A stretch of DNA of 64,000 nucleotides, from contig NZ_BAIX01000002.1 of assembly GCF_000613405.1 (NCBI RefSeq), forward strand, positions 112,122 to 176,121, in the 5' to 3' direction. Under the pieces are notes generated by a model. The model searched no databases. It had not been told where the DNA came from and worked only from the letters and a program-made list of their open reading frames with translations. Every line of letters begins with the position of its first letter. Position 1 is the first letter of the stretch. Below are positions 52,533 through 60,544 of the stretch, one piece after another. Source of the DNA: Hoylesella enoeca JCM 12259. GTDB lineage: Bacteria > Bacteroidota > Bacteroidia > Bacteroidales > Bacteroidaceae. The position numbers were made by a program, and so were the translations under genes.

Positions 52533-54065
52533 ATGAAGACAAACATTTTATCACTGCTCGCCCTCGCCGGCCTAATCACTTTTGCCGGCTGTGCAAGCGA
52601 CGACACAGCGAATAAACAAACAGAGCAGGAGCCGGGAACCGAGGGCTTGACCAGTTTCGTTGAAGAAGACCAGGCAACCCGTACTACGGGCGAATATGAC
52701 GGCAGCGGCCTAAACTTCTTTTGGACCGCGGGTGACCGCCTGTGGGTCAACACCGGAACCGCAATATCTCCCATATTGACACAGGACAGCAAGAACAACA
52801 TCAGCGACCTACTTTTGCCTAATCCAGCTATACCGACCGGCGTTAAGCGAGCCGCCAAAGCCAAGTTCTATTTCAGCGGGACTTTCACAGCCAGCTCTTA
52901 CCCCGTACGCTACACCGGTAAGAACGGAACAGCAGATAAAGTGACGATCAAGGCCGCGCAAAGCCAAAGCATTCCCAACGACGCCAGTCATATCGGCGAA
53001 GATGGCGACTGCGGCGTGGCCACAGCAACCAAGCCCGTAGGAGGCGATAAATACCACTTTACCCTCGACCACAAGGCCGCTTACGCCACATTTTTGCCTT
53101 TTAATTCACCGGGAGAAATCAAAGGAGCCCAAATCACCAAGATCAAAGTGAGCGCTAACGAAGCCATGGCTGGAACATATACAATCAACGATGCCGGCAC
53201 CCTCACTTCGCCCTCAAGCACATCCACAAGTATCGCACTTACCTTGTTGAATAACTTCTCGATCCCCAAAGCATCCACTGCTGCCATCAACGCCGCTACG
53301 ATGGTGATTGCTCCGGGGACTTACACCAACTTCACCGTGGAATACACACTCCACGACCCCGCAACCTACGTCACCGGCACCATCACCAAGACTTACCCCA
53401 GCGTGACTTTCACCGCCGGCAAGAACAAAAAGGTAAAAACAGACTTGCAAGTAACAGTTTATGGTCAAGATAGCTATTACATGTGGGATGCCGCCGAAGG
53501 CCAGCACTATTGGTACGGCCACCTTGATTCCGACGGGAAACCTGATGGGAATTATGCTCAAAACAACACCGACTCTCGCTGGCATAGAGAAGATGCTTCT
53601 GTGCCAGCTCCCGCCGCCAACCGTAGCGCCAAGGATTGCCCCAACGCCAACGAATTGATTTGGTATTGCATGCAAGGCGATCCTCACAGGGACGATCAAA
53701 CGCTTTGGGCCACGATGGGGCACCTCTACCAGGGTGGCATATGGTTTAAAAAGAAGGATAAGATTTCGGGCTTTACCGACGCCAATTATAACGGCACCGA
53801 TTACCGCATCATATATCAAAACTTCTCCAACATCAGCATCACCCCTGGTAAGCCCAGCAACTTAAACGATTACTTCTACCTCCCCAAGCTTGGTCTCTAC
53901 GGATTCGGTACGTTGAACGATGTTGGCTTCACCGGCTACTACTGGTCGAGTACGCCTTTCCCGTGGAATGTGCACAACGCGTACATCCTGTACTTATTCA
54001 ATGGCAACATAGACGTGGGCAGCAACACTCGCTTCAACGGCTGCCAGCTGTGGACCGCCCAGTAA
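52533..54065 (+). CDS. Fimbrillin-like lipoprotein with FISUMP/lectin-like C-terminal domain
   Basis: 510 residues. Lipobox LAGLITFAGCASDDTANKQ. The N-terminal half is fimbrillin-like (DQATRTTGEYDGSGLNFFWT, AGDRLWVNTGTAI; FTLDHKAAYATFLPF). The last ~190 residues resemble the FISUMP/C-type-lectin-fold domain (CPNANELIWYCMQGDPHRDD; YFYLPKLGLYGFGTLNDVGF; YYWSSTPFPWNVHNAYILYL; NTRFNGCQLWTAQ). The usual ending in this domain is R..G..VRPV; here it is RFNGCQLWTAQ. Domains of this type are surface binders and, in some bacteria, targets of diversity-generating retroelements, but no reverse transcriptase is visible. The 41-base dyad array starts 25 bases after its stop. Confidence 0.75.
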   Translation: MKTNILSLLALAGLITFAGCASDDTANKQTEQEPGTEGLTSFVEEDQATRTTGEYDGSGLNFFWTAGDRLWVNTGTAISPILTQDSKNNISDLLLPNPAIPTGVKRAAKAKFYFSGTFTASSYPVRYTGKNGTADKVTIKAAQSQSIPNDASHIGEDGDCGVATATKPVGGDKYHFTLDHKAAYATFLPFNSPGEIKGAQITKIKVSANEAMAGTYTINDAGTLTSPSSTSTSIALTLLNNFSIPKASTAAINAATMVIAPGTYTNFTVEYTLHDPATYVTGTITKTYPSVTFTAGKNKKVKTDLQVTVYGQDSYYMWDAAEGQHYWYGHLDSDGKPDGNYAQNNTDSRWHREDASVPAPAANRSAKDCPNANELIWYCMQGDPHRDDQTLWATMGHLYQGGIWFKKKDKISGFTDANYNGTDYRIIYQNFSNISITPGKPSNLNDYFYLPKLGLYGFGTLNDVGFTGYYWSSTPFPWNVHNAYILYLFNGNIDVGSNTRFNGCQLWTAQ

Positions 54066-54090
54066 TCCCCGAGATTGATGAAGTAATCCG

Positions 54091-54514
54091 TCGGGATCCC
54101 CCGAAAGGCTCAAAATCAGAAAAACAGCGCGTCGGGGGTCCCCGACAAGCCGCCTGGAAGAAAAATGGGCTGTCGGGGCATCCCGAAACCCGAAAAATTG
54201 AAAAAATGACGCGTCGGGACCCCCCGACGAGCAAAAAATCGAAAAAATGACGTTTCGGGGACCCCCGAAGCCCAAAAAATTTGAAAAACAACGTTTCGGC
54301 ACCCACCGACGGAGCAAAAATCGGAAAAATAGCTCTTCGGCAGGTGCCGAAAACGAGAAAATCCAAAAAACAGAGCTTCGGCACCTGCCGACGGAGTGAA
54401 AATCGGGAAAACACGTTTTCGGCAGGTGCCGAAAGCCGGAAAAACTCAAAAAGGACGCTTCGGCACCCACCGAAGAGCAAAAAATTAAAAAAACATGCCG
54501 TCGGCAGGTGCCGA
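54091..54514. repeat. Array of 11 dyads at exact 41-base intervals
   Basis: A 14-base dyad TCGGNNNNNNCCGA starts at 54091, 54132, 54173, 54214, 54255, 54296, 54337, 54378, 54419, 54460 and 54501: ten intervals, each exactly 41 bases. Units 1-5 are of the type TCGGGG..CCCCGA; units 7, 8, 9 and 11 are TCGGCA..TGCCGA, a paired change at two positions; units 6 and 10 keep only the outer TCGG/CCGA. Spacers are 27 bases, A-rich, with A-tracts about one helical turn apart, similar but not identical. 41 is not a multiple of three, so it is not coding. It fills the gap between the fimbrillin-like gene and the DUF6261 gene. Confidence 0.92.
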
Positions 54515-54582
54515 AAGACCAAAAACCAGAAAGATAATCTTTAATCAATCGCAGAGCAATCTGCAAATAATCATTTATCAGT

Positions 54583-55503
54583 ATGGAAATCAAGACAATC
54601 CGAAAAGACCGGCTCCAAAACATGGAGCACTTTCAGTTCGCCGGCCACGTGCTGGCCATGTGTAAAACGGCTAACATCGAAAAGCTCAATCCGCTGCTTG
54701 ATTCCCTCGCGACGGCCATCGGCAAGGAGGACGAAGCGCTCAATCTGCCGCAGAAAATGGAGGGTACGCGCGAGCTTCGCGAACTCGACAGCGCCCGCGA
54801 CAAAGCCTATCGCGTGCTCACGCTGCTGCTCGACGCCTGTCTGCTCGACACCAACAAAAACATCGCGGGTCCGGCACAAATGCTGCGCGACATCCTCGAT
54901 CGCTACCCCGACACGGCCGCACAAAACTATGCCAAGGAGACGGCCATGATTCAGAATTTGCTCACCGATCTGAACACGCCAGAAGCCAAATTAAGCGTCG
55001 GCCGCACGAATCTGCAAGCCGCCGTAGCCCGCCTCACAGCCGCCAACGCCGCCTTTGACAAATGCTTCCAGGCGCGATTTAAGAAAACGATCCCCACCGG
55101 CACGTTCGACATCAAAGCCCTGCGCGCCAACACCGACGCTGCCCTCAACGCCGTGCTGCGCCGCATCGATTCGCTCGATGACCTCGAACCGAGCGCGAAA
55201 ATTACGGCCCTCATCAACGAGTACAACGCCGTGATCGACAATCGTCACACGTTGTTGGCCAATCGTGCGGCCACGAACAAAGCCCGCGCCGAGCGCCAGC
55301 TCGAGGCGCTTCGCAAAGAACTCGCCCCGCTGATCCGGAAGTTCGAAGAAGCAAACGGCATCGCCCCCAACGTCCTCACCTTCACCGGCAAAACGCAAGG
55401 CACGGGTAAAAAGAAGCTCTATGAATTGGCTTACACCACCGACCCGAAGCGAACACTGTGGGTTGTGCGCGAGAAGGATGAGCTGAAAGAAGTGAAAGAG
55501 TGA
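54583..55503 (+). CDS. DUF6261-like protein beside the dyad array
   Basis: 306 residues: MEIKTIRKDRLQNMEHFQFA, GHVLAMCKTANIEKLNPLLD, then a largely helical body (NYAKETAMIQNLLTDLNTPE; AKLSVGRTNLQAAVARLTAA) and a coiled stretch (RAATNKARAERQLEALRKEL), with a short beta-like tail (KKLYELAYTTDPKRTLWVVR). The N-terminal (E)HFQF signature matches the Bacteroidales family DUF6261 as I recall it; no function is known. No signal peptide or enzyme motif is visible, so it is cytoplasmic. It starts 69 bases after the last dyad, so the array lies in its upstream region. Confidence 0.7.
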   Translation: MEIKTIRKDRLQNMEHFQFAGHVLAMCKTANIEKLNPLLDSLATAIGKEDEALNLPQKMEGTRELRELDSARDKAYRVLTLLLDACLLDTNKNIAGPAQMLRDILDRYPDTAAQNYAKETAMIQNLLTDLNTPEAKLSVGRTNLQAAVARLTAANAAFDKCFQARFKKTIPTGTFDIKALRANTDAALNAVLRRIDSLDDLEPSAKITALINEYNAVIDNRHTLLANRAATNKARAERQLEALRKELAPLIRKFEEANGIAPNVLTFTGKTQGTGKKKLYELAYTTDPKRTLWVVREKDELKEVKE

Positions 55504-55523
55504 TCAATATTCATGAAGATGAG

Positions 55524-55568
55524 AGGGAATGCCAAACCAAATGAGGGGTGGCATTCCCTTTTTGTTTT
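55524..55568 (+). terminator. Terminator of the DUF6261 gene
   Basis: Arms AGGGAATGCCA (55524-55534) and TGGCATTCCCT (55549-55559) followed by TTTTTGTTTT. Confidence 0.8.
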
Positions 55569-55617
55569 ATGGTTGGTGCGTTACCAAAATCACTTCTTAT
55601 GTCGATTTCGGTTGCGA

Positions 55618-55815
55618 TTACCAAATCACTTCTCCCCATGCGGGGGCGGGCGGGAGTTCGTCTTCGTCTTCCGTGTCGTAAGTGGTTTCTTTTGACAGTT
55701 GAGGACTGGAACTGGGGGTCTCGTGGATGCTAAGACCGGTTGGCGAACCGGCTAAGAGTTGAGACGAGGTTAAGACGACGAGTGTGAATGTCGGTGTTTC
55801 GTAAGGTCGTTTCAT
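55618..55815 (-). CDS. Small protein with LLAGSP motif
   Basis: 65 residues: MKRPYETPTFTLVVLTSSQL, LAGSPTGLSIHETPSSSPQL, then an acidic/proline end DTEDEDELPPAPAWGEVIW. Short proteins beginning MKRPY.TPT with an L-L-A-G/S-S segment are common and unexplained in Bacteroidetes (general knowledge). It lies 13 bases after the secreted protein gene on the same strand, so probably the same transcript. Confidence 0.6.
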   Translation of the reverse strand: MKRPYETPTFTLVVLTSSQLLAGSPTGLSIHETPSSSPQLSKETTYDTEDEDELPPAPAWGEVIW

Positions 55816-55828
55816 GGTTGTTTCGGTT

Positions 55829-56941
55829 TTAGGGGATGATTACTTTCTTTCCATTCACGATATAGATGCCGCGATGGGGTGAGGTGACGCGCTGTCCTTG
55901 CAGATTGAAGATGGCCGCAGGGGCGGCGTCTTGGATGGTGGGACGAATGTGGGTCGAGATGTTTAAGTCGATGGAATGGTAGGGCTTGGCATCGGCGCTG
56001 CCGGGGAGGACGAGGTAGGCCTTGTGCGCGCCGCTGACGAATGAGGCACCGCCGGCCGAGCCGTAATAAAAGCCGAGACTATGGGGGGATTGCATGTCGT
56101 CGAGCGAGAGTTTATAGAATCGACTGCCGGCAGGACCGATCGTTGGGGCATCGATGTCGCTTCCTCTGAGCAGATTGTTGGGATCGGGCGTGCCTTGCTG
56201 CGCCGAAATCTCAAACGGATGATGGCCCGGTGTGCCTCGGACGATTACGGCAGTGCCGGCAGGAATCGTTTCGCCCGACAGATAGGTGTGGCTTGGCTGG
56301 ATCTTGGAGTCTCTCATTCGGCAGGTAAAGGCTGTGACTCCTATTGGCACGATGAGTGCGTGGGTGCTGTAAAAGAGGGTGGCATAGCCTATCGAACTGA
56401 TTTGGATTGGGACAGGCGGGCGGTGGAGGCGATAGAGTTTGATGGGTTTATAATTATCGTAGGAGCTGAATAGTCCGGCGCTGCTGTTATACCCGATATA
56501 TCGGTTATTGGTCTTCGTTTTAGGAAGGAAATCGATTTGCGCTTGTCCGTTGGGCAGAATCGTGATACTGAGTTTTCCATCGCGCCTGTTCGTCGTTGTT
56601 GTCAGTTGATTATATCTCTTACTTTTGGGCCAGAGGAATCCTTTGCCGTCGTGCAAGGTCCAATATTTGCCCAAGCTTCCCAACGTCAGGATAGACACCT
56701 CGGCGGGTGGAATGAGTTTGCCGTCGGTAAGGGTTATGGCAACGGCTTCTCGATTGAGGTTTGTGCTCCGAGGACCACCCATCGCTTTGCTGCCGTCGAA
56801 ACTGGCAATGATGAGTTGATCGCCTTCGCGCAGCGTGGTGTGGTCAGTGACTAATTCGAATACTTTCGCCTCGTCAGCACGACCGATTAAGACGGAGAAT
56901 AGACAGAGGCATGTGGTGATACAAGATTTCAAAGTTTTCAT
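55829..56941 (-). CDS. Secreted protein with C-terminal sorting-like motif
   Basis: 370 residues from MKTLKSCITTCLCLFSVLIG (ATG at 56939-56941), with a signal peptide ending near GRADEA. The body is beta-rich (LREGDQLIIASFDGSKAMGG; DGKGFLWPKSKRYNQLTTTT; GYATLFYSTHALIVPIGVTA) and ends AIFNLQGQRVTSPHRGIYIV then NGKKVIIP, the same kind of ending as the proteins at 21251 and 30406. Function unknown; a cell-surface or secreted role is likely. Confidence 0.7.
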   Translation of the reverse strand: MKTLKSCITTCLCLFSVLIGRADEAKVFELVTDHTTLREGDQLIIASFDGSKAMGGPRSTNLNREAVAITLTDGKLIPPAEVSILTLGSLGKYWTLHDGKGFLWPKSKRYNQLTTTTNRRDGKLSITILPNGQAQIDFLPKTKTNNRYIGYNSSAGLFSSYDNYKPIKLYRLHRPPVPIQISSIGYATLFYSTHALIVPIGVTAFTCRMRDSKIQPSHTYLSGETIPAGTAVIVRGTPGHHPFEISAQQGTPDPNNLLRGSDIDAPTIGPAGSRFYKLSLDDMQSPHSLGFYYGSAGGASFVSGAHKAYLVLPGSADAKPYHSIDLNISTHIRPTIQDAAPAAIFNLQGQRVTSPHRGIYIVNGKKVIIP

Positions 56942-57199
56942 CTTTTTACTGTTTGATGGTTTAGATGACAGCAAATCTAATGAAAACCTTTTAAAGAAGC
57001 AATAGAAATGGCCTTTTTTTTCGTTTTTAAGCGTGAAAAAGGATGATTTTGAGGGGTGGAGGTGCTTCGTGGGGTAGAGAGAGAGGAAATTTACAATTTT
57101 TTTGTGCAGACGTTTATCGCAAAAACCTGTACGTTTTCAAACAAAAGTGCACAGTTACAAACTGTAGTTATTTATTTTGAGAGTTACTCATTTTATTCT

Positions 57200-57611
57200 C
57201 TAAAATTCTATTATTGATTGATTTTGTTTTCTGATTTCTCTTATTTTCTTAATCTTCTCTCCATATCCCATATACACATCCCTTGGCGTGAGATAACGTT
57301 CAATTTTTCCCTGCGTCTGCGGATGCAATGGTTTTCCGTGAATATGCTTGATATTATATTCGCTACTGAGATATTTTTTTAGCCAAGAGGCTATATAGCA
57401 TGGACCATTGTCAGAGAGAAGCTTAGGTGGATTCTGATACGTCAGCCTTGTATTCTTCATAGCCTTGTCTTTCGTTCTTAAAACATCCTTACTGGTCATG
57501 CTTGAACATAGCTCCCAATGGAAATATACCGACTATAATCATCTATCACAGTGGAAAAGTAGTACCATCCCCAGCCATTGATCTTAACAGTCCACCACAT
57601 TTCATTGGCAA
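57200..57611 (-). pseudogene. Remnant of an IS3/IS481-type transposase
   Basis: Only the integrase core remains: ANEMWWTVKINGWGWYYFST, VIDDYSRYIS (first Asp), a one-base break near 57525, then PPKLLSDNGPCYIASWLKKY (second Asp), KHIHGKPLHPQTQGKIERY (Glu) and LTPRDVYMGYGEKIKKIREI. The N-terminal DNA-binding part is gone, and the stretch normally between KIERY and LTP (about 50 residues) is deleted. It abuts the truncated DUF2971 gene. Confidence 0.8.
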
Positions 57612-58378
57612 ACTAATTCAATAGTTTGAGATGTTGCTTCAGGTGCGTCATGGATAGAGTCATATATATACCCTGCTAATTTATTTGATAGTTCATAATC
57701 ATAGATACACTCAACCAAATCATACCCTTGGTTAACAATCGCTTTTGCATCAAATCCAATGGATAAGCCATGCCCATTATGCCCATAATTATTCCACATA
57801 GGTAGCGAGTCTGAGACTTTAGAGAAAGAAACAGAGAATAAGTGTTGTCTAGCCTGATGAGCGATACGTTCAATAAGATTCTTCCTGAGTGCACTTATTG
57901 TAGCTGGAACTTTTATCTTCTCACCTTCGTTTGTTTCTATTATTTGATAGTATTTTTCTGCCACTTTCCTTTCTTCGAAATCTGATGCTCCTCTTGGAAT
58001 TATTAAACCTTCAGAAATATCATTCATATAATTTACACTATAAGCACGTAGGATCGCTCTTCTGTTATTTAAATTCTCAGAAGAGAGAATATCTTTAAAT
58101 AGTGTACCCCAAGTTATATAATGATACACAAGACCTTCATTAATTAATTTTACTATGTTTTTACTATCTGGATATTTTTCAAATAAGTGTTTAAGTCTAA
58201 TATCTTCATGAATTGGGTCATTTTTATCATACAATGATGGTGGAGGCGGAACAAATTTTATCCAACCTTCTTTATTCAGCATTTCCTCTGTTGGGTTTAT
58301 TATTTGTTGTTTTCCAACCTTAATAACTCCTGAGTAAAAAACTCTACCTTGATGAGTATCTTTATAATAGTGATTCAT
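57602..58378 (-). CDS. DUF2971-family protein, probably truncated by the IS remnant
   Basis: 258 residues as read. The middle matches DUF2971 (RAYSVNYMNDISEGLIIPRG; SVSFSKVSDSLPMWNNYGHN, GHGLSIGFDAKAIV). The first ~50 residues (HQGRVFYSGVIKVGKQQIIN, PTEEMLNKEGWIKFVPPPPS) look more like a phage structural-protein segment, so the gene may itself be a fusion. The frame ends TIELVCQ within the transposase remnant (overlap 57602-57611). Low GC and island context suggest transfer. The DUF2971 function is unknown; members often lie near defence or phage genes. Confidence 0.65.
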   Translation of the reverse strand: MNHYYKDTHQGRVFYSGVIKVGKQQIINPTEEMLNKEGWIKFVPPPPSLYDKNDPIHEDIRLKHLFEKYPDSKNIVKLINEGLVYHYITWGTLFKDILSSENLNNRRAILRAYSVNYMNDISEGLIIPRGASDFEERKVAEKYYQIIETNEGEKIKVPATISALRKNLIERIAHQARQHLFSVSFSKVSDSLPMWNNYGHNGHGLSIGFDAKAIVNQGYDLVECIYDYELSNKLAGYIYDSIHDAPEATSQTIELVCQ

Positions 58379-58576
58379 AGTAATATATCATGTTGAGTGA
58401 ATAATTATGTGTACTGCTTGTCTTTTTGAGATATTGTATCTTAGTTTTTGAATTAATACTCTACATCCTGTTAATATATCATCTTCTATATTAAGAATGG
58501 CTAGGAACAAAATGGAAACAATAAAAAAAGAAAAAGAGTTAAATGCTTAAAAATAAACAAGCTAACTCTTTTTTAG

Positions 58577-58658
58577 TACCCAGAGCCGGGGTCGAACCGG
58601 CACGGATTGCTCCACTGGTGTTTGAGACCAGCGCGTCTACCGATTCCGCCATCTGGGC
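58577..58658 (-). tRNA. tRNA-Leu (anticodon CAA)
   Basis: 82 bases. Acceptor GCCCAGA pairs with TCTGGGT, with D loop GGCGGAATCGGTAGACGCGC, anticodon stem CTGGT/ACCAG and loop CTCAAAC (anticodon CAA), a short class II variable arm (TGGAGCAATCCGT) and T arm GCCGGTTCGACCCCGGC. CCA is not encoded. A perfect promoter lies 13 bases upstream. It marks the border of the IS-rich stretch. Confidence 0.95.
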
Positions 58659-58670
58659 TTATTGCGGATG

Positions 58671-58701
58671 CAAAGGTAAGTGTTTTTTCTGATATAACAA
58701 A
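58671..58701 (-). promoter_or_regulatory. Promoter of tRNA-Leu
   Basis: TTTG (58698-58701), 19 bases, TACCTTTG (58671-58678) on the minus strand: the ideal Bacteroidetes consensus, 13 bases before the tRNA. Confidence 0.85.
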
Positions 58702-58775
58702 CTTTTTAACTGAAAAGTTTAATTCCATCGCAGATCGTAGAGTCAACCAGCAAGTGCAAAATTACTTTATTCTTA

Positions 58776-59851
58776 ATGAATATCCGCAATCATCCAAATC
58801 AGTAGATTCTATGCTTGAAACTCGTCCTATAAGTGCATGCGCAAAGTTCAAGCCTGTCGAACAGGTTAAATCCGAAATATCTTCGGTTGAACTTATAGCA
58901 GAACTCATTGAGATAGAGCTGCAGGAAATCTGCTTTGACATCGTGATACGTGTCAAGGATACTCCTCTTTGCATTGCTTATGGATATGTGTACCCATGGA
59001 AGCACCTTGCCGACCATGGTCTTGTCCTTCATCTCATATGCTTTATGCTTAGCGACAATTTTGTTCGCTGTAAGTGCCGCGTAAGACTTCGTGGCATCTG
59101 TGGTGGCATCTATGGAATTCTTTATTCTGTCTTCCTCCGTAGCCGCCTTCAAGTCCGGTATGACTTCCATCTTGATATGACCGACCCGTTTCCCGGTGCT
59201 GTACTTCTTCATTGGTGTGTTTGTAGGAACAGAACTTTCCGCCATGACAAGCACGGCCGTCTTCCGTTGGCTCCCATGTCCACGCTTGAGAGGATGCCAT
59301 TTTTCACTGTCAGGCGTCTCCGTGGAGAAGAATCCTTCATCAAGTTCCACCTGGTCAAACAGCCTGTAGAGACTGTCACGCTTGCCCATCACGTCACGCA
59401 GCTTATGCATCATTTCCCAGACGGGTTGGTAGCGTTTCCTTCCAAGCTGGCGCTGTACCTCCAAGGTGGATATGGCCCGCTTCGTACTTACTATCAGAAA
59501 CATTGCCACGAACCAATCGAAAATTGGCAGATTACTGCCTTGCATCACTGTGCCGGAACGGAGGGTAACCTCATGACCGCAATCCATACATGTCCAAGAC
59601 TTATGGCTCGGATTCCAACTGAGGTGCAAACCGCCACATTCCGGACAATAAAGAGTATGGCATTCACGAAATTCCCTGAGAGCGTGCTCACAGGCTTCCT
59701 CGTCAGGATAAACTTCATAGAAATCAGTCAAATTCATAATCATTTTCATAATCATTTCTTTCCAATAGTCAAATATAAGCCCACAATTTTTATACCAAGG
59801 ATTGTCCAGGCAGTGTAAACTTTGCTAATTTGGATGATTGCGGATATTCAT
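58776..59851 (-). mobile_element. IS1595-family insertion sequence
   Basis: Bounded by perfect 24-base inverted repeats at 58776-58799 and 59828-59851 (inner core ATCCGCAATCATCC). TATTCTT occurs directly outside at 58768-58774 and 59854-59860, a probable target-site duplication of about 7-8 bases. It is inserted in the 3' end of the IS30 remnant. Confidence 0.8.
58799..59755 (-). CDS. IS1595-family transposase
   Basis: 318 residues. N-terminal zinc-ribbon (LYCPECGGLHLSWNPSHKSW, TCMDCGHEVTLRSGT), then KRAISTLEVQRQLGRKRYQP and the DDE-type core VELDEGFFSTETPDSEKWHP, KTAVLVMAESSVPTN, with YEMKDKTMVGKVLPWVHISI, SNAKRSILDTYHDVKADFLQ and the ending YKFNRRYFGFNLFDRL. This is the ISXO2-like family common in Bacteroidetes. 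It appears intact. GGAAAGAA lies just before the first ATG; MNLTDF is an alternative start six codons on. Confidence 0.88.
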   Translation of the reverse strand: MIMKMIMNLTDFYEVYPDEEACEHALREFRECHTLYCPECGGLHLSWNPSHKSWTCMDCGHEVTLRSGTVMQGSNLPIFDWFVAMFLIVSTKRAISTLEVQRQLGRKRYQPVWEMMHKLRDVMGKRDSLYRLFDQVELDEGFFSTETPDSEKWHPLKRGHGSQRKTAVLVMAESSVPTNTPMKKYSTGKRVGHIKMEVIPDLKAATEEDRIKNSIDATTDATKSYAALTANKIVAKHKAYEMKDKTMVGKVLPWVHISISNAKRSILDTYHDVKADFLQLYLNEFCYKFNRRYFGFNLFDRLELCACTYRTSFKHRIY

Positions 59852-60318
59852 ATTATTCTTTTGTAGAACTCGCATTTTGGTGTTTGGAAATTGAGTTTTT
59901 GTCTTGCCCTTCTGTTTATTTTCTTCTGTATCATTGCTATCTTTTTGTCTGTGAAATCATCGAAATTTGCTTGCTTATGGATATACTGCCTGATGAGCTT
60001 GTTTGTATTTTCAACCGCTCCTTTCTGCCATGAGGCATAGGAGTCAGCAAAGTACACGACGACGCCCAAGCACTTGGTGATCTACTTATGCGCAGCAAAC
60101 TCAGGCCCATTATCCGTGGTAATGGTCTTGATGTGTTTCTTGTAGGGGGAGCAGCAACCTGCAAACCTCGTTGGCTAACGGCTCGGACTTTTTGCCGTAC
60201 CGCAGCCTCGTCATAAAGAGCATGTTGGTGGAACGCTCCACGAGAGTGAGGATGGCGTGGTTATAACGGTCTACAATCAAGTCCATCTCGAAGTCCCCGA
60301 AGCGTTTCCCGTTTGCCT

Positions 60319-60419
60319 CTTCGGGGCTACGCGCCCCGGCCGCAAGGCAAGCCCTCGGTGTTTTTCATTTTATTCTCATGAAAAAACAACCTCAGTTTTT
60401 TGCACTTCGATTTGGAAAG
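60319..60419. repeat. Dispersed intergenic repeat, copy 2
   Basis: The same block order as 24339-24430: GCTACGCGCC, GCCGCAAGGC hairpin, TGTTTTTCATT, TTTTGCACTTC, TTTGGAAAG. It begins directly after the IS30 remnant and ends 125 bases before the manC-like gene. Confidence 0.65.
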
Positions 60420-60544
60420 TACACAAGAAATTGGGAGTGAGTCATCATATTTGAGGGCAAAGAGCGATAAACACGGAGAAATGTTTGGGAGTATCATTTT
60501 TATTATCTAATTTAGGCACTGAATTTTAAATCTTGTATGAAAGT

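Larger units (their letters stand above)
58744..60304 (-). pseudogene. IS30-family transposase remnant, split by the IS1595 element
   Basis: From the right: GDFEMDLIVDRYNHAILTLV (first Asp), a frameshift near 60147 (one extra base), KTITTDNGPEFAAH (second Asp), a stop near 60085 (AAH-K-stop), YFADSYASWQKGAVENTNKL (catalytic Glu) and LNFQTPKCEFYKRI. The last residues (SNFALAG, stop at 58744-58746) lie on the far side of the inserted IS1595 element. The N-terminal part before GDFE is missing. Confidence 0.75.

Noticed and set aside
54091..54514. Reading the 41-base array as a CRISPR
   Set aside because: The repeated part is only 14 bases and varies between units, the spacers are A-rich and alike, and no cas gene is near.
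54034..54544. Other open frames through the array on either strand
   Set aside because: All are composed of the repeat in shifting frames and lack start context; not coding.
53994..54623. Minus-strand open frame of 209 codons across the array
   Set aside because: It is an effect of the repeated sequence; the 41-base period shifts frame each unit and no family pattern is seen.
58607..59818. 403-codon plus-strand frame over the IS1595 region
   Set aside because: It is the complement of the transposase gene, which has clear family motifs, and crosses the tRNA.
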